NCBI GenBank assembly: GCA_019614645.1
Contig: JABWDB010000016.1
Span: forward strand, 6,614,427 to 6,678,426
Direction: 5' to 3'
DNA: 64,000 nt
DNA from: Stratiolaelaps scimitus
Lineage: Eukaryota > Arthropoda > Arachnida > Mesostigmata > Laelapidae
Both the position numbers and the translations under genes were made by a program. Positions 26,801 to 40,075 of this stretch are shown in pieces (position 1 is the stretch's first letter; every line of letters begins with the position of its first letter). The notes under the pieces are model-generated. The model searched no databases, was not told the origin of the DNA, and saw only the letters and a program-made list of their open reading frames with translations.

Positions 26801-29783
26801 ATTGATAAAATTGACGCATTAATAACAGTTGAAGCAATAAGCGTAGAAGATATTCTCCACCAGAGAATATCACTGTGGCGTCTGTGCAAATAGATACTTT
26901 AGGGTGGTATCAGCTTCAGGAAGATCTTTCATATGCACTCTGCCGGAAACCGCGTGATACAGCAGATTTCGATGGAGGTTGCTCTCGAAGGCATGACGAG
27001 CTTCAGCACTCATCGTTCGGATAGCTTCGTCCGAGGGGGCGAACAGGGTTACGGCTCCTTCGGAGGCCGCCCTAGTGAGTGTCTCGCGGGCCGTTGGCGT
27101 CCTCAAGAGGTAGCTAAAGAGATGTGATTGGTATGAAATCAACGCGATCAACACGATTAATTGTAACATTAATTGCAACACTACATTGCAACACGATTAA
27201 TTTCAATATTCCTAATACTACATATCAAGATAATTCTTAATACCCAAATGTTCCGCCGTGGTACGGAAGTGGCTAGGCTAGCTACTGAATTTCATACTCG
27301 GCATAGATTAAATTGCTTGTGCGAATCTCGTTAGAGTGAATAAACGGGCAAGCACACATTGCCATTCGCTCAACCCAAGCTAGTCTCTGCAGAGAGCGAC
27401 CGCAAAATTTTAATCCTCATGTAACCGTGGAAAGCAAGGGTTGGATGTGACGTGAACTCTACACGAAAATGCAGTGCATTAACAACTATGAAAGCGCGTG
27501 ACTATATCGGGGACGTTTGAGTGGAAAGATTTCTTGGACCTCCGTCGTTCTTGGTTGCTTGCTACGTACTCAACGAAGAGGCCGGCTCCCATCAGTCGGG
27601 CCGTCTTCAGGATGTCCCTCAAGGCGAGAACACCGGTGCAACCTGTCGATCCATAAATGCTCGTGTAGCCCTCGCAGCACTCAAAGTGCACTTGTCTAAA
27701 ATTCGTTTCAAATCGTATGAATAAATTAGTTACGTTAGCGACTTAGGAATCGCATCTTGCCAAGACTATAAATTAACATAGAGCTTCCTATAGACATAAA
27801 AACTGACATCTGCTGCCGAATGAATTTAATCGTTTATAAGAGAAGATAAACTGTTATTATTATATGTAGTAGCATAGACTCAGATAAATGTATGCGCACC
27901 ATGAAAATCCTAATTATATATTGATTGTTAAATAGTGGATGTAATGTGTCTCGTCTACTATCGATGCATCTATTATTCGACATAGATCAACCATCTCCAG
28001 AAGTAATCGCTACATCCGAGTCGAATACTCTGATGCCTTGATAACCTTCGATAACTTGCCTTGACCAGTAAACTCGAAGTTTCTGGTTCTTCAAGTAATA
28101 TGGTCGTCCACATATATCTTTGGTCGTTTAATTTTAGAAGAGGTATAATCGTCAAAATTAGAGGCGCTTACACCGGTAGCACCTGCTTGCAACTCTCGTC
28201 AAACTAAGCGAAATTTTCGAGGCTGACGCTGAGCCAGCATTCAACGTCCACGGAACTGGTTTTGACATTGCTTGATAAGACGGACCCCTTAATTGCAAAT
28301 GTAGGCCTGAACGTTATAATATAGGTGCAGAAGGCAATACTAAATGTTAAAAGAACAATAATAATATGATCGGTTTTTTTCGTGTTGTAAACGTTCATAT
28401 CTCACAATTGCTGTATTATTTTGCTCCAGACAAAAATACATTTGAAACAGATATAAGATGATCCTTCTATTCATCATATTGGAGAATAAGGTGAATGTGA
28501 GAGCCTATGAATTTAATACGTTTAACTTCTTAGTTCTTGAAAAGCATTCACTACTTGTTCAATGCACACAGAATACATACGTCTTAAAGCCGCAAACGTC
28601 CCGACGCAGCCAGTTCACCGAATCCGTATGGAAAGTTCGACTCAGCTCTGGTACATACTCCACTGCACACATGTTGGGCCTGATATAGAAAGAACGTAGT
28701 TAAGCGACAGTGGATAACATGTCACGAGGTATTAAATAGGCAATGCCCCTATGAATAGATGAATGCATCACTCTCGTAAGGTACTCTGAGCAAGACCTGT
28801 TTGCCTATAATATGGGAAAACAACTCACAGAATCAATTTTAGCGGATGATTTTGTGTCTCACTTTACGCGAGGTTAAATGTACGCTCCGTGATCAACATG
28901 GCGAAGATCCCATGAGATGATTCTTCCATTACAATTCAGAATATAAGATATAGCTATAAGTTGTGTATTATTTTATATAAAATGTCCTCAACCGACATAT
29001 ACATATCATGTACAAACGGCTACCAGTCAAAAGCATTGGTCGTTTCCTGCAACGGATATTGAACCTAACGTTAAGAAAAGATATTTTGGCTAAACCAATG
29101 TTTCTCTAGACTAAATCCTTCCATTGGGCGCTGCCGAATACACTTTCCTTGCTCAAAGATTGTATTCGAGAGAAAAGCGCTTTCGTTTAGTGTACGACTC
29201 ATGGTGTCCTCGAATACGGCACTAAGAATATTATTATATTGCCCTTTCTCAATAAGGAATTGTTTGAGTTGCTTTGCATTTTCGGGGATCCTGCGAGAAA
29301 GCAACGCTTTGCTAATTCTCGACAATGTTTTGTCTATCAGAGCTGGCCGTTTTGCTGCGGATATGCGAGAATTTTGAACGGAATCATGGGAGCGATGGGC
29401 ACATCAGATCTGTATAATTTAACTGAAGAAAAACACGAACGTGACAATGGCGACCACATTGATTGGGTTATCACTTAGGAAGAAAATACCTTAATTCTGC
29501 TATGTGTTGTAGAAGTAAGTCACCGGTTTCAGCCAGATTTGAGTGAACGTTTACCTGGGACAACACCTCTATATAGGCTACTAACCTTTATGGAACTAAC
29601 TCAATATGTATCTTTCACACCATTATCACGAGCTTACCCAGCTAAATGGTGGTGCTCGAACGGTAGCCGTAGTTGATGGTGGTCACCGTGGTGCACTCGT
29701 TTTAGCACTCTCCGTCGGGCTCCCTGCACCTGACCCAGCAAGAGCACGACCCCGGTTACGGCGAATACTGTAAACGTTCTCAT
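21014..29783 (-). CDS. Secreted EMI + four-FAS1 domain matrix protein (TGFBI/periostin-like)
   Basis: Twelve exons join in phase: 29638-29783, 28581-28679, 27570-27695, 26898-27113, 26582-26633, 25838-26141, 25068-25283, 24059-24194, 22851-23028, 22412-22560, 21859-22027, 21014-21364. The product is about 713 aa, close to the roughly 680 aa of human TGFBI. Residues 1-21 are a signal peptide, followed by a His-rich linker. An EMI domain (about 49-100) starts GPNMCAVEYVPEL and has the ECCEGY motif. Four FAS1 domains follow (about 105-241, 242-386, 387-525, 540-670), each with the FAPxxEA-type motif and an NGV-type motif (NGVVQVIDAVL, NNGFLSAVNKVI, NGVLHIIDRVL, DGVLHSVDRPL). FAS1-2 keeps the paired-cysteine pattern of TGFBI. 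The C-tail is Asn/Gly-rich with no RGD seen. Family members are extracellular matrix or adhesion proteins. Uncertain points: the exon 10/11 junction (two donor/acceptor pairs keep phase) and the exon 8 acceptor (two AGs keep phase). Confidence 0.93.
22685..22705. repeat. (TA)n microsatellite in FAS1 intron 9
   Basis: A pure TA run of about 10 units in the intron between exons 9 and 10. Confidence 0.85.
23096..23124. repeat. (TA)n microsatellite in FAS1 intron 8
   Basis: A pure TA run of about 14 units. Confidence 0.85.
23556..23581. repeat. (GA)n microsatellite in FAS1 intron 8
   Basis: An AGAG run of about 13 units on the plus strand. On the transcribed strand it is a CT tract but lies over 500 bp from the next acceptor. 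Confidence 0.85.
23812..23843. repeat. (TA)n microsatellite in FAS1 intron 8
   Basis: A pure TA run of about 16 units, the second TA tract in the same intron. Confidence 0.85.
25015..25037. repeat. (TAA)n microsatellite beside FAS1 exon 7
   Basis: About seven ATA/TAA units, starting some 30 bp past the exon 7 donor site. Confidence 0.8.
25368..25570 (-). mobile_element. tRNA-derived SINE copy in FAS1 intron 6
   Basis: The minus strand shows a tRNA-like head with an A-box-like TGGCCTGGTCGTG, a decayed B box (CTCGATCCC) and the body GCATTTGCATTTAAGGGTCC shared with the copy at 17.8 kb. The tail again ends in a GCTGAGAGTTAGCCC form. About 20 bp unique to this copy are inserted before the tail. 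It lies in the intron between exons 6 and 7, in the gene's own orientation. Confidence 0.7.
28219..28306 (-). mobile_element. 5'-truncated SINE copy in FAS1 intron 2
   Basis: It matches the body and tail of the 17.8-kb SINE: the GGGGTCC box, GTCCACGG-type core and the tail AATGCTGGCTCAG form. The tRNA-like head is missing. Confidence 0.65.
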
Positions 29784-29889
29784 CTTGCACTTGAGGTCAA
29801 GCTATCCCGAACATCCACAATCCTCGGTCTTGGCACACAACTGGAAAACTTCACTGAATGGCTGTACCCCTCGACCACCGATCTATCCT

Positions 29890-29924
29890 ACTGACCCGCT
29901 CACTCATATATCTGTTGCTTTTAT
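29890..29924 (-). promoter_or_regulatory. TATA box and initiator of the FAS1 gene
   Basis: On the minus strand ATAAAAG (29924-29918) is followed by the arthropod initiator TCAGT (29894-29890). The TATA T to Inr A distance is 31 bp, the textbook spacing. This puts the start of transcription near 29892 and gives a 5' UTR of about 108 nt before the ATG at 29783. Confidence 0.6.
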
Positions 29925-30970
29925 GCAGATGCGAAACGGACACGGCGACTTCTAGCCATATGGCCACACGGCCGTGACCTTCATTCCAAACCAACAGATA
30001 GAAGAATCCCGCTGCTTTTTTCGTTTTTTAGCGATGTCCATCATCACTGTCCTTCTCGCTTGCGTAGAGGTAGATGACGACAGCGGCGGCAGGCAGGCAG
30101 ACAGACTAGCCGGTAGATTCTTCATTTTTACTATGTGTTCCCCTATTTATTGGGTGTTTTCCACGAGGGAATTTTATTACTGCGGTGATGTTTTTTGAGC
30201 GGGATGATGTGTGATGGTAAACTTGCGGGTATTGCAACAGATACATGCTGTTCGATCCGTGTATTGTGATTAATCGCCCATTGTGCATTGCTCCTTTATA
30301 ATAAAGGCTTACCATATGTATTGCTATAACTGCAACTGGCTGGTAATTACTGCGACATCGTTACCGTAGTTCGCGCCTAAGTAGACGTTTATTCAATGTA
30401 GTGAATTCATACAAAAAAAAAGCGTGGCAACGCGACCCACATATTGAGGTAATCCTTGTGGATGAAAATTACATATTTTAAATTGATAACAAAGGCATTG
30501 TTAATGTAGTGCTCAGAATGTAAATTTCTGATTTAAATCGAAAGTAATGTGGCTGAAAAGTACCGAATTTTCTAATGCAAACTCAGTATCGAGGAAACCG
30601 AAATACAATAGTGGTTCGTGTTAAATTATTAAGCATAATAATTGTCGAGCTCTTTAAATACATCGGCATAACTTTCCGAAGTCGGTGATGATATTGTTGT
30701 CACCCCTTTGAAGAAATGAGATTTGAATAACCTGATGAAGAGTGAAAATCAAGTCCCATACCGAATAGGCAAAAAACATGAATATCGTCAACGGGGTCTT
30801 GTAAGCAAAGGTTTAGACATTTACCTGCATTATGCCAGCTTGAAACTGAATAAAGGGGACCTTTATCTCACGAAGACGATTTCTTATCACTGGAATTATA
30901 GAAGCCCTAAATCATATTTTCAATTTCCGTATGCACTGTTGTCGTGTAATGTTGTTTTCCAAACTGAAGA

Positions 30971-30998
30971 AATATTATGAGGCACGCCTCATAATATT
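30971..30998. repeat. Perfect 28-bp inverted repeat
   Basis: Thirteen-base arms (AATATTATGAGGC and its complement) are separated by 2 bp. It is a strong potential hairpin outside any gene. It does not have a clear terminator context. Confidence 0.7.
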
Positions 30999-32501
30999 AT
31001 ATATGGCAGAATTGCATCAGTATTGCGCCCCTTTTTTTCTAAGCGTCTTTATCATACAATTTTGGTGTACCTAGATAACTGTAACCACGAACATAAAGGT
31101 GGATTAGCGCACAAACACAAAGGTGCCATTCGTGACAACTATCATCAACCAAGACGAAATTTTTATTGATTTGTTTTTGTCTTAACTAAACGCGCTCGAA
31201 TTTCGCCACTCCTTATAAGGTTTCACATGATGCTTCTATGGCGGGTTCTACGCGTAACGTTTTGAACGCCGCCAACAAGTTTGTGTCACTTATCGAACAC
31301 CCTGTATCTATTTAAGCTTGATATATATATTTCCGTATATATTCACTGGTACGGTTGAAGGTTTTCATGGCAATGAATAACGGCACTGCGCAAGCCAAGC
31401 GCGGTGTGCTGATTCCCAAAATCCTTCGACTAATACAGGTGTTTTCGGCCACAGTTGCATACCCAGCATGATTGTAACGAAAATGCAAAACACATTAAAC
31501 GTGCCACCGTCATCATCATCCTGCACATATCATTGACACTCACTGACCGACCATCTTTCGTCATAACGGCGACATCATTAGGGTGATCGAGAGGACGAAC
31601 TAAAAAAACCGACTCTGACATGTCCGTCCATTCAAACGGGAACATCGGTCTACGACTTTGCCCTATAGCCGTCCGCGTGTGTGCGTGTTTTGATATGTAT
31701 ATCTCGGTCACGCTACTGTGTATATGTCTCGGCTGGAGCTGCGCCGTGACCCTGAACAGTGGAAAATTGATGATGGGTCAAGACGAACAATGGAGGGACG
31801 GGTTCTCTGACACGTCCACTTCCGTATGGGTACGATGGCTTGTGCTGTTGCTGCTGCTACTGCCGCCGCCGCTGTTGACGTCTGGGTTAGCGCGTCATGA
31901 AGGCAAAAACTGGCCATTGTGTGTGTGTATAACATTGATCATAGAAGAGTGACGTGATACAACGAGCAGCTTAATGACTAAATGAAAATGATAGAATGAA
32001 CATTTACATATTTATTATTTTGTTTCCAATACAAGTCACTGTTTGTCCTAATGTGTTGTACGAAGTGGAATTTCGGAATACACACGCACACAAAACTGTA
32101 ATTGTTAAATAGGTGTATAAAGCAAATCTCTATTGCTGATAAAATCGATATTGTCACCTTATCGATGAGTACGTATTCAATCACAACGTCTGCTTCTTAT
32201 CGCCCCTAGGCGTATGACAACAGAGTGCGTGCGGATGCGTGTTGTATTCTAGTGGGATATTTTGTTGAATTTTCGCAGCCGAAACTTGTGACTTTATTAA
32301 AGTTATATTAGCTATATATTTTCACATTAGACCGATCCAGATTAAACGAGTTCACGGCGAATGCGACCAGTATCGTAGTGGAAAATTCCATCGGGGAACA
32401 CTCCGAGCGTCCAAGTGTGCGTAAATCAGATCGTTCATGCAGCAACGATCGACGACGTTGACGAGTGACTCAGAACTCCCACCGAGCTACAGACTTGCTA
32501 G

Positions 32502-32725
32502 CTGCAGCTGCTTCTATGCTTTATGGACTGCAAGGAGCTGCGGTCTGGCCCACTCTCCCCATAGATGGCTGTGCGCAAATAGAACAATGGGAATTTCGGT
32601 TGCAATCCTGTGCAAGCAACCCGTCTGTTGTTCTGGGACCACTAGTTCAGACTTGTCTCTGCAACGGGATCCTTCACGTTCGAAGAGTTGAATTTTATTC
32701 GGCCTCTTCTATGGGACTTAAATGA
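32502..32725 (+). CDS. Candidate terminal exon, product unknown
   Basis: After an AG at 32500-32501 a frame of about 74 codons stays open to a TGA at 32723-32725. The translation has evenly spaced cysteines (DGC, SC, TCLC) and a protein-like composition. I recognise no family. No partner exon or good pyrimidine tract was found. It may be part of a small secreted-protein gene or a chance frame. Confidence 0.22.
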
Positions 32726-33340
32726 AGTGCTTAGTGCGTTGAGGCAACGTAGGCATGATTTGTGCGATGATTTGTCAAAGAGGACATTATAGGATCCATG
32801 CAAAATGTATATTGGACTACACTCACTGCAACCTTTGAGAATCTAAAGCGGCCATATATGGGAGCTTGCAATTCGACGGGGAATGTTCGGACACGAAAAC
32901 GTGTAACGACAGCTACCGGCATATGATTTAGAGTTTCCGCAACAAGCAAACCATCAAACGTGCATGCAAAATGCACGCTTATTCATAGCGGACCCGCCAG
33001 CAACTTTTCGAACACCCTGTAGACTCTTTACTGACGCGATTTTGAACAGAGCAAGATCGCCGATTATCGACAGCAAGATTATCGAAACAGTACATGTGAT
33101 GTGCTTTCTAAATAATAGTAACAATACACCGAACTCTTTAGAAGTTCAGGGTTAGCAAAAACAACAAGATGATTGATAGCCTCATAAGGATGATTTGGAG
33201 GGCAACGTAGATGATGGCAATGGCGCGAATGCTATCAGATCACCAAACTGAGAACCACAACTTTCACTATCTACAACGACGGCCTCTGAGTTACGAATAA
33301 TGACATCGGTATGTGAATCTGTTCTGCAGAAATAGTTGTA

Positions 33341-33346
33341 TTTATT
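33341..33346 (-). terminator. Candidate poly(A) signal
   Basis: AATAAA on the minus strand about 285 bp past the stop codon of the secreted-protein gene that ends at 33630. Confidence 0.35.
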
Positions 33347-33629
33347 CGCAACACGTGACCGCTTCGTTTGAAATGCATTATCCTTGAATATTTAGGTATG
33401 GTTGGTCGATTTGAAAAACGTGGTTAGTAAAAATGTCGCTGCAGCCCATTGGTTGAACGGGAACAGTCGAGTTAATTAGTGACAGTCACAACGATGAGGC
33501 AACTATGCATGATTAACGGTGATTCCAGTAATGTCCAGAGCAATGGTCTTGGTTAAGATGGCTAATGATCGTGCACTTGCAAAAAGTCCAATCATTATCT
33601 GAAATCATTTAGTATCCTAGAAGACACCA

Positions 33630-36600
33630 CTAGGGTTTGGGGTGCGAGAGGAGACGTTTGATCTTCTCTATGAAGACAAGTTTCATCAAATCAAAGACCT
33701 TATCGATGCGGTCCTCGCTACAACCATCGCATGGTGGAGCATGCTTAAATAGTAGCCGAACGAGTTGCTGAACAAGTCGAGCAATGGCAGTTATAAGATC
33801 TTTCGAAGGTTTTTTGTTGAGCTCGGACAGGATCTTGTTGAGCGGTTTCAAAGCTCGGATTAAGACAGCCAGAATCGAGCATGGTGACGACTTCAGCTGT
33901 GGAGGACAAAGCGCATAAAAGTGAAAAATATTTATGAGTTCTTGTTCCCTTTCAATGGGGGGGGGGTGACTTTGAGCCTGAGGCATCGATTCGATCAACA
34001 ATTCGTCAGAATCGACGTAACAGACACTTTACACGTACGAGAAATACCGCCGCCCGGTTTAGGATATCCAAGCGTAACCATTGGACATATAGGCCCCCAT
34101 TGGCATGCTATTCTTAGAGATTTATGAGGAGACTGTTATGTGTAATTTCCGGCTCATTTGCACCTTGCAATTATCACTGCATGAAACCTTCCGCATAGCA
34201 AAAGGCATCACGACGTCGATAACATGTAACCACATAATTAGTCTATTCAGAGAATATGCGAAGGTTCAAAGCATCCCATCATTATCCGTTGACATATCGA
34301 ATTGAATTCGTTGATTCAGGAGCGACGACTGTATCTCGATGACGACTAGTATCATACCATGCCAAATAAGCATGCATTGTATCAAAAAAAAATCATAATA
34401 TCGTTATCTTCTACACGACATTTCTTGGTACTTATCCGTACGATGATATTACTACGAGAAAAATTATAGGTCTGCCTCGTGTAGTTTGTGTGAATAGCGA
34501 TAGACGAAGAGTGTATCTGTCATTGGTTAGAGAACACTTACCAACGTTAAGTATTGGCTGAGACCCACCAAGAGCGCGACAAGCAATTTGACAACGAGTG
34601 GTACAACGCTCTTAAGTACGAGTTCGGTCTTCATCGTGCACAGTACTTCTGAGACCTTGTACAGTACCGTGTAGACAAGCAGCACCACGGCAGCAATTAA
34701 CTTGGGTCTTAAATTGCATTTACTAAGGTTCTTCAAGAGGTCTCGGACAGCTTTCACGGCGGGTGTTTCGCCTTTCGGGGGGATGGTGAGGAGACACTGA
34801 ATAAGCAATACGTAACATAAGCAAACTGTTCAATAACCACTTGGCAAGGATTCTCTTCATGCAACATTCGCTATCTATGCAGTCGATGAGAATAATCGTT
34901 ATATATATATATATATATATATATATAGATGTTATTGAACGCCTGTCTCGGAACAACCAAACGCGCTGGCCTTGAGTGTTTATTTGTAACAACGCCTTTT
35001 ATAATAGTCTCTAACTCACATGAACTTACAGAACTCTATCTATAATACTTACATTAAGTAGTGGAGCCACTTGAGAGAGGGCCGGCATTGCCTAGAAGAG
35101 CGTAATCAGCGTGTCATTACATGAAAGAGTCCGGATCATGAAGCACTCATATTACGAATTCATAGTTCATCGTGTTGGGATAACGTAGGTGTCCTATCAA
35201 TACAAGGATACAATTACAGAATGTCGTTTCTACACTGCTATTGTATATAAATGCCTTCAATGGGTCAGTAAACCGTTTACCATATGTGTATTATAAATAA
35301 CATGTACAATTATAATGATTGGGGGTCTTGACTTCTAAATAACTAGGACGTCTAGTATTTATTGAGCTAGCTACGTACCGTATCGCCGCTGCACGTTATC
35401 TTGAGAAGGTCCTTACACTGCGGTCAAGATAGCACAAATTAGCATTTCGAACGGATTTAAAGTTACATTAACTTTACATTAACTTGCCAACACATCTTTC
35501 AACCTCAACTCGATTACAGATATTCCACAAAGACTTGATTGAACATCTCGATCGTTCGGGTGCGATCAATCGCAACGTTTTCATCCGCTTCCAGTAGCAT
35601 TTCATCAGCAAGTTCATAGAGGGGAATTCTTTGATATCTGCTATTGGGAGCTCTATTAATAAAAAAATCGTGATAGCACGCTTTGGTTTGCAATATAGCC
35701 GAAATGTTCCCTACAGAAAATGTCTAACTTTCATCTGTGACATGTCTCTGTACAGGCCCGCGATGTATTCTATATATATTATTGTTTTTATTAGCACCGT
35801 TCGTTCAGGAAATGAAACATGTATAAAAACATAAGACTATTAATTAATACAACATGTACATTTATGTATTTTATGCTTGTACGCTGTCTCCTACAAGAGG
35901 CAATAGACACCGGAATTAGGTTATGGTAACGAGGCATGGTTGTATATATGCACAGTGCCTAGATAACCTTTGATAACAAATCGAGCATTGACATCAGGTC
36001 ATGTCTAGATTAGACTGAGACGAATTTTCACATACTAATCATTCTAGTGAATAAAGTGCAGTAGACAGTTTGCTAATGAAAATGACAGAAACACGTTTAC
36101 TAACCTCGGGAAATGCGTCGAGGTGAAGCATGATCACTATTGTGGTATTGCAGCGCGCCGACGGCAAACAGTGGCCTGAGCTGAACGGTGGCCCCAGAGG
36201 TGCGCCAAAACCCTCTACGATTCCTTTTATCCCCCCTTCGTGACAAGCCTTTGGCCATGTGCAGCTCTCATCAGCAGCCTCAGCCAGTTGTGCTAAACAG
36301 ATAACAAAAAATGGCAAGATAGTACAATTAATTGATATATTATAATTAGCTTCACGACTGAAAAGAGAAGAACGTCCGCCGTATTCATGACCAGAGAAGC
36401 ATAAATGTGTAGTGTGGATGTGCGCGGCTCTTGCCTGCCTCATGTTTTCATATCTAAAATGGACAATTGTCGAACAACACAATTTGTATGTATGTAATTT
36501 ACATACATACAGATAGGGTCTACTAGAATAGTGTACGCCAGTATGATACTGTTACGGTCCAGATATATCTGAAAATTAGGTTGGGGTTACGCTGGAGCAC

Positions 36601-37761
36601 AAGAAGCCCCTTCGTAAGTTTAGTCAACGAGGACCCTCCGAGTGTTGTCATAGGACCAAAAACAGGCGTTGCTCCGGGTTTAAAGGCATCGTGGTCTCGC
36701 TGTTAGAGTACCAAGGCAACCGCTTTGACTATTGACAACGCATGATATCAAGTAATTCTGATAGCAGAATAATTCGTATGATTTCCCTTGAGGTTCCATA
36801 TTCAGTTCATCGTCATGTAGCCAACAAAAGGTTTAGACGACACTTCCCCAAAAGAGATCTGTACACCATTTACGTAGTATGTCTCATAAGTGAGGCTCCT
36901 ATAGCTCGAGCTAAGCAGCTAAGGAAATCGAACGAATTGCCCAACAGAACAAAAACAATTGCCCTCAACAATTAAATGTGGAATGTTGCACCGCACACCG
37001 AACTATCTGTACACACCCTGTATTGTCAATAGGGGCACATTTTGAATCTAGAACTCGTAGGAAAATACATTAAGAAGAACTTCTCTACCTATTCTCGTGG
37101 TTGCAAGTGAGATGAACCCCGTTAGAGTTACGTTCGAAGCCTGAGGGCATGGTGTGGTAGGCAAGGTGGCAGTACCAAAAAAGGAGTCTTGTGGAGTCTG
37201 AGGTTCAAATCTGAGTGGGGCCATATTTACTTTTATGGGCAGTATCTTGCAGATTTGTTAAGTAATAGTGGCAACTAATGTGTTATGCGGCACACCCACC
37301 ACTGCGCAGAAAGGTAGGCACCATACACCGCCCTCTGTATGCGTCATAAATGCTGCCTGTTTACATACACGGAGCTTTCTGCAGATACCCTACTGACCAA
37401 AGTAGTTGTGGTTCACAGATGGGAAGTAGACGTAGGTCTTGAGAGGAAGTCTGGTCTTGAGAAAGAAGGTAAGCAGGTGAGAGTCAGCTAAACCAGTGTA
37501 GACATGCATAAGCATGCCAACACCCCACCCCCCCTACAAAAAAAACTTCGGTTCGAAAGCCTTTTCTCAGAGCAGTATTGAACTGAAAGGCAACTTAGCT
37601 CTAGCTTCCATAAATGGATACAAATTAGCATTATCATTGAATGAACCCAAATTTTCAATTTTACTCAGATAAAATCACTTACAAAGCGAGCAGGGGTCTG
37701 GCGATCCTGCAACGGTTGCCACAGGCAGAGAGCAGGCTGCCACGAGAATAAACAGTCTCAT
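33630..37761 (-). CDS. Secreted cysteine-containing helical protein, unknown family
   Basis: Five exons join in phase: 37683-37761, 36105-36292, 35053-35091 (39 nt), 34542-34796, 33630-33896, giving about 275 aa. Introns 2-4 are phase 0 and all have GT-AG ends with good donors (GTAAGT, GTTAGT). Residues 1-19 ([19 protein letters not shown]) form a signal peptide. The mature protein has about 12 cysteines, several placed just before long Leu/Val/Lys helices, for example [16 protein letters not shown] and [13 protein letters not shown]. These look amphipathic or strongly hydrophobic and might bind lipid or pack as a bundle, but that is inference. I recognise no family. A saposin-like or allergen-like secreted protein is an option I cannot confirm. 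It is divergently paired with the plus-strand gene at 40.1 kb. Confidence 0.8.
34901..34927. repeat. (TA)n microsatellite in intron 3 of the secreted-protein gene
   Basis: A TA run of about 13 units in the 256-bp intron between exons 3 and 4. Confidence 0.85.
37100..37260 (+). mobile_element. Possible SINE-like fragment
   Basis: In intron 1 of the minus-strand gene, a plus-strand segment has a B-box-like GGTTCAAATC (about 37201-37210) with an A-box-like GGTGGCAGTACC some 45 bp upstream. The spacing resembles a tRNA-derived element. No second copy was found in the window. Confidence 0.25.
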
Positions 37762-37819
37762 CTTGGCCAATGTATCAACGTTTCGTATTTCAAGCTGCCA
37801 GAGCAACCAGCTGGAAGCT

Positions 37820-37826
37820 ACACTGA
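37820..37826 (-). promoter_or_regulatory. Candidate initiator of the secreted-protein gene
   Basis: TCAGTG on the minus strand about 63 bp before the ATG at 37761. No TATA box lies 30 bp upstream. The nearest TA-rich DNA is the microsatellite that begins 60 bp upstream. Confidence 0.35.
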
Positions 37827-37878
37827 TTCACCGGCGGCACATACGACAAGCACAGTCGATGCCTGGTCTACTTGCACG

Positions 37879-39970
<2,092 letters not shown>

Positions 39971-39978
39971 TACGTTCA

Positions 39979-39986
39979 TATATAAG
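39979..39986 (+). promoter_or_regulatory. Candidate TATA box of plus-strand secreted-protein gene
   Basis: TATATAAG lies 97 bp upstream of the ATG at 40076. This would allow a start near 40010 and a 5' UTR of about 65 nt. No clear TCAGT initiator is present. Confidence 0.35.
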
Positions 39987-40075
39987 ATAGCCACCCTGTG
40001 GAAACAGCTGGAAAAGAAAAGAGTCTCCAGTACGTCACGTGTCGTTTCCTTCCGTCTTCGAAGGAATCTAGGACA

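Larger units (their letters stand above)
29925..33340. other. Intergenic stretch between FAS1 gene and secreted-protein gene
   Basis: No supported gene. It contains a perfect hairpin at 30971-30998, two copies of a 12-mer resembling a mariner-type terminus (31295-31306 and 33010-33021) and one candidate exon at 32502-32725. Confidence 0.4.

Noticed and set aside
29071..29478. Opposed frames in FAS1 intron 1
   Set aside because: No motif and no splice support. They are inside an intron of a well-supported gene.
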